DNA from: Solibacillus sp040274725
Lineage (GTDB): Bacteria > Bacillota > Bacilli > Bacillales_A > Planococcaceae
Direction: 5' to 3'
NCBI GenBank assembly: GCA_040274725.1
Contig: JBEMAQ010000001.1
Coordinates: 248,001 to 312,000, forward strand
DNA length: 64,000 nt
This document shows positions 19,214-26,161 of this stretch, in pieces. The notes beneath the pieces are model-generated. The model was not told the origin of the DNA. It saw only the letters and a list, made by a program, of their open reading frames with translations, and made no database searches. The position numbers and the translations under genes are program-made. The number at the start of each line of letters is the position of its first letter. The first letter of the stretch is position 1.

Positions 19214-19226
19214 GTCATCTGATGAC
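19214..19226. promoter_or_regulatory. putative LutR operator upstream of lutABC
   Basis: GTCATCTGATGAC is an exact copy of 18104-18116, placed 84 bases before lutA. A further half-site-like GTCATC occurs at 19239-19244. Confidence 0.6.
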
Positions 19227-19309
19227 CTGTTGAATAGTGTCATCAACTAGACCAAAAGATAAGGGGGGAACCGTCATTTAGTCGATTTTTCGTTTAATGA
19301 TGGGATTTT

Positions 19310-20026
19310 ATGAAAGTTACATTATTTGCTACCTGTTTAGTTGATATGTTTCAAGGAAATGTTGGAAAAGCAACCGTTGAGGTACTGGAGAAACTGGGCT
19401 GTGAAATCGAATTTCCTACAAGTCAGGTTTGCTGCGGGCAGCCTTCCTACAACAGTGGTTACGTAGAAAAATCAAAAGCAACGATGAAAAATATGATTTC
19501 CGCATTTGAATCTGCTGAAATTGTTGTTACACCTTCAGGCTCCTGTGCATACATGTTTAAAGAATATCCGCATGTTTTTCAAGACGATCCGATTTGGGGA
19601 CCGCGTGCACAAGCGCTCGCGGACAAAACGTACGAGCTCACTGAATTTATTGTCAACGTGTTAAAAATTGAAAATGTCGGTGCGCGTTTACAAGGCACCG
19701 CAACGTACCATACGTCATGCCATATGACGCGCCTACTTGGAGTGAAGGAGGCACCCATTACATTGCTGAAAAATGTAGAGGGTCTGCAATTTGTTGAGCT
19801 ACCAGGAAAAGAGCGTTGCTGTGGATTTGGTGGGACATTTGCCGTCAAAATGGGCAATATTTCAGGACAAATGGTCGATGAAAAAGTTTGCGATGTGGAG
19901 GAAACCGGCGCCTCTATTTTAATCGGCGCGGATGCTGGCTGTCTCATTAATATTGGCGGTCGAATTGGACGAACTGGAAAGCCGATTCGCGTCATGCACA
20001 TTGCAGAAGTATTAAATAGTCGCTAA
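19310..20026 (+). CDS. lutA: L-lactate utilisation protein LutA
   Basis: Iron-sulfur oxidoreductase subunit of the LutABC L-lactate dehydrogenase complex, which makes pyruvate. The 238 residues have two CCG domains (QVCCGQPSYNSG near 40; RCCGFGGTFAVK near 170) and the conserved ATYHTSCHMTRLLG. The ATG at 19310 has only a weak GATGGGA upstream. A much stronger AAGGGGGG lies about 40 bases earlier without a usable start codon. It is followed after 13 bases by lutB. Confidence 0.93.
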   Translation: MKVTLFATCLVDMFQGNVGKATVEVLEKLGCEIEFPTSQVCCGQPSYNSGYVEKSKATMKNMISAFESAEIVVTPSGSCAYMFKEYPHVFQDDPIWGPRAQALADKTYELTEFIVNVLKIENVGARLQGTATYHTSCHMTRLLGVKEAPITLLKNVEGLQFVELPGKERCCGFGGTFAVKMGNISGQMVDEKVCDVEETGASILIGADAGCLINIGGRIGRTGKPIRVMHIAEVLNSR

Positions 20027-20039
20027 GGGGGATTTTTCG

Positions 20040-21467
20040 ATGGCAATGAAAACAACAGATGAGCAATTTAAACAGCGCGTATCACAAAATTTGAATAATA
20101 GTTTTATGCGCGGAGCAGTATCAAGCGCCCAGCAGCGTTTCCAAACGCGTCGTCAATTACAGGTGGATGAGCTGAGCAATTGGGAAGATTGGCGCGCTCA
20201 CGGTGAGGAAATTCGACAGCATGTTCTTGCCAATTTAGACGCGTATTTATATGAGCTCAGTGAAAATGTTCAGAAGCGCGGCGGGCATGTTTATTTCGCC
20301 AAAACGGCAGCCGAGGCGTCGGAATATATTAAGCAAATCGCCATTAATAAGCAGGCGAAAAAAATCGTCAAGGCGAAATCGATGGTGACGGAGGAAATTC
20401 ATTTAAATGCCGCGCTTGAATCGGCTGGCTGTGAGGTCATTGAAACGGATTTAGGGGAATACATTTTGCAATTAAATGATCACGAGCCGCCCTCGCATAT
20501 TATCGTGCCGCCGCTGCATAAAAATCGCCAGCAAATTCGGGAAATTTTTGCGAATAAAATTGGCTATGACAAGTCCGAAAAGCCGGAAGAAATGGCACTT
20601 TACGTACGGGAAAAATTGCGCAAGGAGTATTTAACAGCAGATATCGGTATTACTGGCTGTAATTTCGCCATTGCTGAAAGCGGTTCTGTAACGCTTGTAA
20701 CGAATGAAGGGAATGCGGATTTAGTAACGGCACTGCCGAAAACGCAAATTGCTGTTATGGGAATGGAGCGCATTGTGCCGACCTTTGAGGAAATGGAAGT
20801 ACTCGTGAGTCTACTGACGAGAAGCGCGGTCGGGCAAAAATTAACGAGCTATGTCACGACGCTTACAGGCATTAAAGAGGAAGGCGATACGGATGGACCC
20901 GAAGAATTCCATTTAGTGATTGTCGATAATGGGCGCTCTTCGATTCTCGGAACAGAATTCCAGTCTGTTTTACAATGCATTCGCTGTGCGGCCTGCGTCA
21001 ACGTATGTCCTATATACCGACATGTCGGCGGTCATAGCTACGGCTCGATTTATTCCGGTCCAATTGGCGCGGTGCTTTCGCCGCTGCTTGGTGGTTATGA
21101 TGATTTTAAGGAATTACCGTATGCTTCTACGCTGTGCGGGGCTTGTACAGATGTCTGTCCTGTCAAAATTCCACTGCATGAGCTGCTGCATAAGCACCGA
21201 CAAAAAATTGTCGAAATTGAAGGAAAGGCACCTGTTTCTGAACAATTTATTATGAAGGCATTTGGCTTTGGTGCCTCAACCTCCTCATTATTTAATCTGG
21301 CAACAAAGGTCGCTTCACCAATCATGTCGCCGTTCGTCAAAGACGGAAAAATTTCAAGCGGACCAGGGCCACTCAAGGCATGGACTGAGGAGCGCGATTT
21401 CCCCGCACCGAATAGTGAAAGCTTCCGCGACTGGTTAAAAAAGAGACAAAAGGAGGATAAAAAGTGA
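20040..21467 (+). CDS. lutB: L-lactate utilisation iron-sulfur protein LutB
   Basis: Central LutABC subunit. The 475 residues comprise an LUD domain (about 60-290, with GSVTLVTNEGNADL) and a ferredoxin-like part with two 4Fe-4S motifs, CIRCAACVNVCPIYRHVG near 310 and CGACTDVCPVKIP near 365. The DUF3390-like tail ends in PAPNSESFRDWLKKR, as in B. subtilis LutB. The Shine-Dalgarno AAGGGGG precedes the ATG by eight bases. It overlaps lutC by a few bases. Confidence 0.94.
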   Translation: MAMKTTDEQFKQRVSQNLNNSFMRGAVSSAQQRFQTRRQLQVDELSNWEDWRAHGEEIRQHVLANLDAYLYELSENVQKRGGHVYFAKTAAEASEYIKQIAINKQAKKIVKAKSMVTEEIHLNAALESAGCEVIETDLGEYILQLNDHEPPSHIIVPPLHKNRQQIREIFANKIGYDKSEKPEEMALYVREKLRKEYLTADIGITGCNFAIAESGSVTLVTNEGNADLVTALPKTQIAVMGMERIVPTFEEMEVLVSLLTRSAVGQKLTSYVTTLTGIKEEGDTDGPEEFHLVIVDNGRSSILGTEFQSVLQCIRCAACVNVCPIYRHVGGHSYGSIYSGPIGAVLSPLLGGYDDFKELPYASTLCGACTDVCPVKIPLHELLHKHRQKIVEIEGKAPVSEQFIMKAFGFGASTSSLFNLATKVASPIMSPFVKDGKISSGPGPLKAWTEERDFPAPNSESFRDWLKKRQKEDKK

Positions 21468-22171
21468 TGATTCAACAACGAGATGACTTTTTGCAAACAA
21501 TTGCACAGCAGCTCGGACGCCCTGTTCGTACAAAAGCCGAGCGTCCTAACTGGGCATTCCAGCCACAGCATGAGCTGTTAAAAGATGCGACAGCAGATGA
21601 ATTAGTGGACGTACTAAAAAAGCAATGCCAAAACATTCACACGACGTGCTTAACCGCAACAACAAAAGAGCTACCAACTGTTTTGAAAAATGTGATTGAT
21701 GACGGCGGCGGACAATCGGTTATTACGTGGAAGGATGCTCGCTTTGAAACATTTGGCTTATCGTCCTTTTTAACAAGCTTGCCAGAGCAAAACATCGAAT
21801 TTTACGAATGGGACGCGCAGCAGCACGCAGAAAATATTCGCCAAGCAGAAAAAGCTAACATCGGTATTACAATTAGTGAGATGACATTAGCCGAATCCGC
21901 GACTGCGGTGTTATATAGCGATAAGCACCGCGGGCGCACGATGAACTTTTTGCCTGAAAAATCGGTGGTTCTTATTCCAAAAAGCACAATTGTACCACGT
22001 ATTACACAGGCTGCACGCCAATTGCATCAGCAAGTTGAACGCGGTGAGAGCGTTCCGTCCTGTATTTTATTTATGACGGGTCCGAGTAACTCAGCTGATA
22101 TTGAAATGGTATTGATTGTAGGCGTACATGGACCTGTAAAGGCGACGTATATTATTATTGAGGATCAATAA
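21467..22171 (+). CDS. lutC: L-lactate utilisation protein LutC
   Basis: LUD-domain subunit of the LutABC complex. The 234 residues contain the characteristic ANIGITISEMTLAESATAVL and RTMNFLPEKSVVLIPKSTIV regions and a C-terminal SNSADIEMVLIVGVHGP signature. AGGAGG lies inside the end of lutB; both GTG (21464) and ATG (21467) are near it, and ATG is preferred. A terminator hairpin follows. Confidence 0.92.
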   Translation: MIQQRDDFLQTIAQQLGRPVRTKAERPNWAFQPQHELLKDATADELVDVLKKQCQNIHTTCLTATTKELPTVLKNVIDDGGGQSVITWKDARFETFGLSSFLTSLPEQNIEFYEWDAQQHAENIRQAEKANIGITISEMTLAESATAVLYSDKHRGRTMNFLPEKSVVLIPKSTIVPRITQAARQLHQQVERGESVPSCILFMTGPSNSADIEMVLIVGVHGPVKATYIIIEDQ

Positions 22172-22197
22172 TAACGGAAATTATCCTTAAATCGAGT

Positions 22198-22224
22198 AGG
22201 CGCATGAATTAAATTCATGCGCCT
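22198..22224. terminator. terminator-like hairpin after lutABC
   Basis: A perfect 13-bp stem (AGGCGCATGAATT / AATTCATGCGCCT) surrounds one central base, 27 bases after lutC. The T-tract is short. Confidence 0.6.
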
Positions 22225-22519
22225 CTTACAGTTCCGTACGTAACGGTGTAAATCTAAATAAATAACAACTAGTAGCAGGTGGACAAAAATTCCTAATGTC
22301 TTCTTTTCAAATACAGGTCAAGTTCAAGAGGCCGTCCAAAGGATTTTTCAGACGAGTAATCAAATACTAGAAAAAACGATTCAAAGACTGTACCTTAAAC
22401 GCTAAATTTCTCTCCCCCCATACAATTGCTACATTCAATAGAAGCTATGGACTGTTGAAATGGTAGCCTACTTTGCGCTTTTAATCCATTACGCCGTTAG
22501 CCCCCTACAAAAACAAAAA
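22225..22519. other. intergenic region without an intact gene
   Basis: No intact ORF. On the plus strand, 22308-22404 reads as a 32-codon open stretch ending in a stop (SNTGQVQEAVQRIFQTSN and onward), amphipathic and helix-like. It could be the end of a decayed gene, but no family is recognised with confidence. The second copy of the 66-bp repeat lies at 22419-22484. Confidence 0.4.
22419..22484 (+). repeat. ~66-bp direct repeat, copy 2
   Basis: Partner of 9902-9968 in the same orientation, about three quarters identical. Together they flank the glcF-lutC block. Confidence 0.6.
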
Positions 22520-22541
22520 AACGACCCACGAATGAGCCGTT
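22514..22541 (-). terminator. rho-independent terminator of the scpA-scpB-dacB operon
   Basis: The stem AACGGCTC / GGGTCGTT (22520-22541, with wobble pairs) is followed by a run of Ts on the minus strand, directly after the stop codon of the carboxypeptidase gene. Confidence 0.8.
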
Positions 22542-23513
22542 TTACTGTTTTTCTACTTGTTTTGTCGCGATGCGCTCACCATTTAGTAGTACGTGCCAAA
22601 CAGCTCTTGTTGATGCCGGGATGCGCGAGATGAGAGCGGTGTGCTGAATGTTCGCTTCCTCCTCTTGCGTTAATAATAATGAAATCGGCTCATGTAGTAT
22701 GAGCTTCACATCGCTTATTTGATAAGTCCCCTTTTTCGCAACTTCCACAAGTTTGTACTTCTCCGCAATTTGATTCGACAAATAACGGTGCTTATTCCAA
22801 TCATCCGGCTCATTTAATGTCACTACAATCATCTGCTTCTGCTCACGCTCAAAAAAACTCGCCAGCGTGCGACCTGCTTTTTTTGTAAAGCCCGTCTTAC
22901 CAGCAATCATACCGATTTCCTCATGAATAAGACGATGCTTATTTTGCCAAGCAACACGTCCTTTATAAAGTGGTGTGCTTGCAATGCGCCTAAAATCCTC
23001 GTTTTGCATGGCAATTTGTAGCATTTTAGCGGTGTCATAGGCAGTGGACATATGCTGGTCATCATGAAGACCAGACGGATTGGTGAACATTGTATTCGCT
23101 AAGCCGTATTTGTTCGCTAAGTCATTCATTAAATAAACAAACCCGTCAACCGAGCCTCCTGTATGCTCCGCGAGTGCATGTGCTGCGTCATTACCTGAAC
23201 GCAGCATCAGTCCGTGCAGCAGCTCTTCCACCGTCCAGACGTCACCCGCCTCTAAATAAATCGACGAGCCTTCACTGCGAACAGCCGCGTCAGAAATCGT
23301 CACTTCATCAGCGAGATTGCTATATGTTACCACAACAAAAGCTGTCCACATTTTTGTCAGGCTCGCAATCGGCAATTGCACGTGCGGTGCCGTGCCAAGC
23401 AAAAGCCGTCCTGTTTGCCCATCAATGACCGCATAGCTACTTGTCGCGGCCTTTACCTCGTCTAGCTGTAAACACATGAAAAGCATCAGACAGATGACAA
23501 GTCGGTTCGCCAA
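22542..23513 (-). CDS. dacB: D-alanyl-D-alanine carboxypeptidase (peptidase S11, DacB/DacF-like)
   Basis: Penicillin-binding protein trimming the terminal D-Ala of peptidoglycan peptides. The 323 residues have an N-terminal signal/anchor (1-22), an SxxK motif SLTK (Ser51, Lys54), SGN in RSGNDAAHALAEH and KTG in AGKTGFTKKAGRT. The TTG start at 23513 has AAGGAG seven bases upstream, and no ATG is available in frame. Next to scpB-scpA, B. subtilis has the sporulation enzyme DacB (spmA-spmB-dacB cluster), so a cortex role is plausible. At 323 residues it is shorter than DacB, and spmA/spmB are missing here, so a DacF-type role is possible. Confidence 0.85.
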   Translation of the reverse strand: MANRLVICLMLFMCLQLDEVKAATSSYAVIDGQTGRLLLGTAPHVQLPIASLTKMWTAFVVVTYSNLADEVTISDAAVRSEGSSIYLEAGDVWTVEELLHGLMLRSGNDAAHALAEHTGGSVDGFVYLMNDLANKYGLANTMFTNPSGLHDDQHMSTAYDTAKMLQIAMQNEDFRRIASTPLYKGRVAWQNKHRLIHEEIGMIAGKTGFTKKAGRTLASFFEREQKQMIVVTLNEPDDWNKHRYLSNQIAEKYKLVEVAKKGTYQISDVKLILHEPISLLLTQEEEANIQHTALISRIPASTRAVWHVLLNGERIATKQVEKQ

Positions 23514-23524
23514 TCATTCACTCC

Positions 23525-24109
23525 TTATTGCTGAAAGGATTCCTGGAATTTCGTTAAAAATAAATCTGTTTCCTCTTCCTCATCGTCCGCTACCGCATCT
23601 GGCAGTGGTGGCAGCTCGGAAATGTTTTTCAAGCCAAAGTAATTTAAAAACTCTTTCGTTGTTCCGTACAAAATCGCACGCCCCGTTCCCTCAACACGTC
23701 CGACTTCCTGTACAAGTGCACGCGATACAAGCGTCGCAATTGGACGCTCACTTTTCACACCGCGTAAATCTTCCACCTCTGCACGCGCAATCGGTTGCTT
23801 GTAAGCAATAATAGCTAGCACCTCAAGTGATGCAGCTGTTAATACTTGATTGGTTGGGTTGTCGACAAGCTTCTTGATTGCATCCGCGACAGTTGGCTTC
23901 GTCGTCAGCTGATATGTACCGGCTAATTGCTTAATCGTCACGCCACTTGCCTCTGATTCCTCATAACGCGAGCGCAGTTCACTCAGCCCTGCCTCAATAT
24001 CCATCGGCTCCACCTCTAAATACTGTGCAAGCTGCTTAATCGTCATTCCCTCGTCTCCTACAACGAAAAGTAATGCCTCAATTTGGCTCATCAATTGGTT
24101 CGAGTTCAT
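23525..24109 (-). CDS. scpB: segregation and condensation protein ScpB
   Basis: Kite-family subunit of the SMC-ScpAB condensin, used for chromosome compaction and segregation. The 194 residues have two winged-helix domains (IEALLFVVGDEGMTIKQLAQ; NQVLTAASLEVLAIIAYKQP; VEDLRGVKSERPIATLVSRA) and an acidic tail. The ATG at 24109 is set by AAGGAGGAG upstream and overlaps the end of scpA by 32 bases; ATG 24091 lacks a Shine-Dalgarno. It is 11 bases from the carboxypeptidase gene. Confidence 0.94.
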   Translation of the reverse strand: MNSNQLMSQIEALLFVVGDEGMTIKQLAQYLEVEPMDIEAGLSELRSRYEESEASGVTIKQLAGTYQLTTKPTVADAIKKLVDNPTNQVLTAASLEVLAIIAYKQPIARAEVEDLRGVKSERPIATLVSRALVQEVGRVEGTGRAILYGTTKEFLNYFGLKNISELPPLPDAVADDEEEETDLFLTKFQESFQQ

Positions 24110-24860
24110 CTTCAAACTCCTCCTTCTGTAACAATACAGATAAATCATCAAAGTTATTTTCCTGTTCCACAAAAACAACTTGGCGTTTCATCATTTCAAG
24201 TAACGTAATAAATGTTAAAATAAGGGTCGACTTATCCTTATACGGGAACAGCTCCGAAAACTTTGCCTTACCGCCGCGCGTTTTCAAAAGATCAATGACA
24301 ACAAACATATGCTGCTTCACGGAAATTTCCTGACGTGCGATACGCGTCCTCAGCGGTTTTTTTAATTGCTTACGGCGCATCAGCTTTTGGAATGCACCTA
24401 GCAAGTCATACATGTTGACGCCTGTGTCAAATAACGCCAGCTGCTCCTCCGGCATGTAGGGTGAGAGATCCATCGGCGGCTTCGTATATACTTGCGCACG
24501 CTCGGTCTCTAACTGTTGCAATTGCTGAGCCGCTTCTTTATATTTTTTATATTCAATCAGTCGTGCCACAAGCTCTTCACGTGGATCGGGCTCATCTATA
24601 TCAAGCGCCGCATCATCCATTTCGCCCTCGTGAATCGGCAGTAGCATACGGCTTTTAATCGCCAAGAGTGTCGCTGCCATGACTAAATATTCACTCGCCT
24701 CATTTAGCTCAAGCGTTTGCATCGCATGAATATGATTAATATATTGCTCGGTTAATTCAGCCATTGGAATATCATAAATATCGATTTCTAAGCGGTGGAT
24801 TAAATGGAGTAATAAATCCAGCGGCCCAGAAAAGGCATCTAATTTTACTTCGTAGGACAT
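24078..24860 (-). CDS. scpA: segregation and condensation protein ScpA
   Basis: Kleisin subunit bridging SMC heads in the bacterial condensin. The 260 residues begin with the classic N-terminal kleisin motif (VKLDAFSGPLDLLLHLIHRL), have the middle region EYLVMAATLLAIKSRMLLP, and end in a winged helix (VIDLLKTRGGKAKFSELF). The ATG at 24860 is used because AGGTGG lies nine bases upstream. The open frame extends about 100 codons further upstream, but that part reads through a dispersed repeat and has no ScpA similarity. Confidence 0.93.
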   Translation of the reverse strand: MSYEVKLDAFSGPLDLLLHLIHRLEIDIYDIPMAELTEQYINHIHAMQTLELNEASEYLVMAATLLAIKSRMLLPIHEGEMDDAALDIDEPDPREELVARLIEYKKYKEAAQQLQQLETERAQVYTKPPMDLSPYMPEEQLALFDTGVNMYDLLGAFQKLMRRKQLKKPLRTRIARQEISVKQHMFVVIDLLKTRGGKAKFSELFPYKDKSTLILTFITLLEMMKRQVVFVEQENNFDDLSVLLQKEEFEDELEPIDEPN

Positions 24861-24917
24861 ATTTCGGTACCACCTGTCGTTGTATAAATACTTAAAAATT
24901 TTTAACTTTTTAATTAA

Positions 24918-24994
24918 GGGGCTGATTTCCGTTCCGAGCGCTTTCCTGGAGCCGTGCCCGCGGAAAACGTCCCCCATAGCGGAAATCAACTCCC
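24918..24994. repeat. dispersed palindromic repeat (Bacillales type)
   Basis: Imperfect palindrome with outer arms GCTGATTTCCG and CGGAAATCAACT and an inner GC-rich part (GCGCTTTCC, CCGTGCCCGCGGAAAA). It lies between divergent scpA and ypuF. A related, more decayed element lies at 53601-53675. Confidence 0.6.
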
Positions 24995-25082
24995 GTATAA
25001 TAAAGCTAACCAAATATTTGAAGGATTTTTGTTCACTGCAAGTTATAAGTATAAAAATAAGTATAGAGGAAAGGTGATTTGA

Positions 25083-25586
25083 TTGCATCCTTTGTTTCAT
25101 CCACTGTTTGTCGAATTTTGCGCGTATTTTAATACGCATGAGGATTATTTTGAATGCCATGAAGTATTAGAGGAGTATTGGAAGGACATTGCACCCGGCG
25201 CGCGTCTGCATCCGCTTGTTGGCTACGTGCAACTTGCAACTGGACTGTATCATTATCGCCGCGGCAATACGGTCGGGGCCGCGCGCATTCTAGCAAAAGC
25301 AAAAGCAAATTTACAACTAAATAGCGACTCGCCGTTTGTTGACTATATTCATCTAGCACAGCTACTAAAAGATACAGAGCAAGCACTCGCACGCATCGCT
25401 GCTGATGAACCGTTCCAGCCGTTTACAATCGAGCTGACAAATCCTACATTACAGCAATTAGTAAACGCGCGTGCCGCAAGCTTGCCTGTGCAGGAAAAGC
25501 ACTATGTTCACAACAAGCATATGCTACGTGACCGCTCGGATATTCTTCTTGCGCGTGCAGAAAAAATGAAAAGAAGCAGAAATTAA
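25083..25586 (+). CDS. ypuF: DUF309 protein YpuF
   Basis: Small cytoplasmic protein of the DUF309 family, function unknown. The 167 residues contain the family signature HEDYFECHEVLEEYWKD near 17-33, followed by helices with GYVQLATGLYHYRRGN. The TTG start at 25083 follows AAAGGTGA; no ATG is suitable. It is divergent from scpA, as in B. subtilis, where ypuF neighbours scpAB. The stop codon lies in the loop of a terminator shared with the convergent ribT. Confidence 0.88.
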   Translation: MHPLFHPLFVEFCAYFNTHEDYFECHEVLEEYWKDIAPGARLHPLVGYVQLATGLYHYRRGNTVGAARILAKAKANLQLNSDSPFVDYIHLAQLLKDTEQALARIAADEPFQPFTIELTNPTLQQLVNARAASLPVQEKHYVHNKHMLRDRSDILLARAEKMKRSRN

Positions 25587-25598
25587 TCTGCTTCTTTT
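25569..25598. terminator. bidirectional terminator overlapping both ypuF and ribT ends
   Basis: A perfect 12-bp stem (AAAAGAAGCAGA / TCTGCTTCTTTT) surrounds a 6-base loop AATTAA that contains the stop codons of both convergent genes. T-runs are present on both strands. Confidence 0.85.
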
Positions 25599-25942
25599 AA
25601 AATCGGCATACATTTTTCGATAAATGGTTCCGTTTCTTCGTTTGGTTTGATTTGTTCAAAGCCAAGTTCTTTCAGCTCTTGTAGCATATCAATTGCTACG
25701 CCTTCACCACGATAAGATGGTACTACAGTAATATGCTGAATTGTGGCAACCTCATCTTCCGTTCTAATCCCAACAATTCCAACATATTCCTCATCTTTTT
25801 TCCATAAATAAAGTGTCCAATTTTCCTCTTGGTCGTATTGTTGAATGGTTTCCATTAAACGCTTAATATCTTTTTCTTGTGGCATGAATGAAAGTAATCC
25901 CATTGCAATTTTCTCAAGAGCTTTTTTATAACGTACTAACAT
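25583..25942 (-). CDS. ribT: GNAT-family acetyltransferase RibT
   Basis: GNAT N-acetyltransferase fold of the RibT family, found beside riboflavin genes in B. subtilis; substrate not established. The 119 residues contain the acetyl-CoA binding motif ITVVPSYRGEGVAIDML near 72-88. The ATG at 25942 has AGGGA eight bases upstream; an upstream GTG adds only two residues. The ribDEAH genes normally adjacent are not in this window, so the gene has been separated from riboflavin synthesis. Confidence 0.82.
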   Translation of the reverse strand: MLVRYKKALEKIAMGLLSFMPQEKDIKRLMETIQQYDQEENWTLYLWKKDEEYVGIVGIRTEDEVATIQHITVVPSYRGEGVAIDMLQELKELGFEQIKPNEETEPFIEKCMPILKEAD

Positions 25943-26041
25943 GTTCACATTCCCTCAATTCTATCATTGCACATCCTACCAAATCATTTCAAAAAATGCA
26001 ATAACACAATTTTCCAAGACTAATTTCTTGCGGGAAGCATC

Positions 26042-26158
26042 TTATTCGCCATTAAACTTTGCAATCATCGGACTAAAAATATAAATAAACAACAGTGCCC
26101 AGATAATACAACAACTCGCGAGCCCAATCGCCCACTTTGTCTGCTTCGAATATTTCAC
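26042..26158 (-). CDS. 38-residue single-span membrane protein
   Basis: A small ORF three bases downstream of lysA on the same strand. It starts with GTG and has AAGGGTGA, within the end of lysA, at a suitable distance. The product is basic at the N-terminus (KYSKQTKWAIG), has one hydrophobic helix at about residues 10-31 with a Cys-Cys pair (LASCCIIWALLFIYIF) and a short polar end. The charge pattern suggests the N-terminus stays inside. No family recognised. Conservation in relatives would settle whether it is real. Confidence 0.5.
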   Translation of the reverse strand: MKYSKQTKWAIGLASCCIIWALLFIYIFSPMIAKFNGE

Positions 26159-26161
26159 AGC

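Noticed and set aside
21095..21571. 158-codon minus-strand frame over lutB-lutC
   Set aside because: Antisense to two clear LUD-family genes, without family similarity.
24861..25160. N-terminal extension of scpA by about 100 codons
   Set aside because: ScpA similarity starts at the ATG with AGGTGG at 24860; the extension translates a dispersed palindromic repeat.
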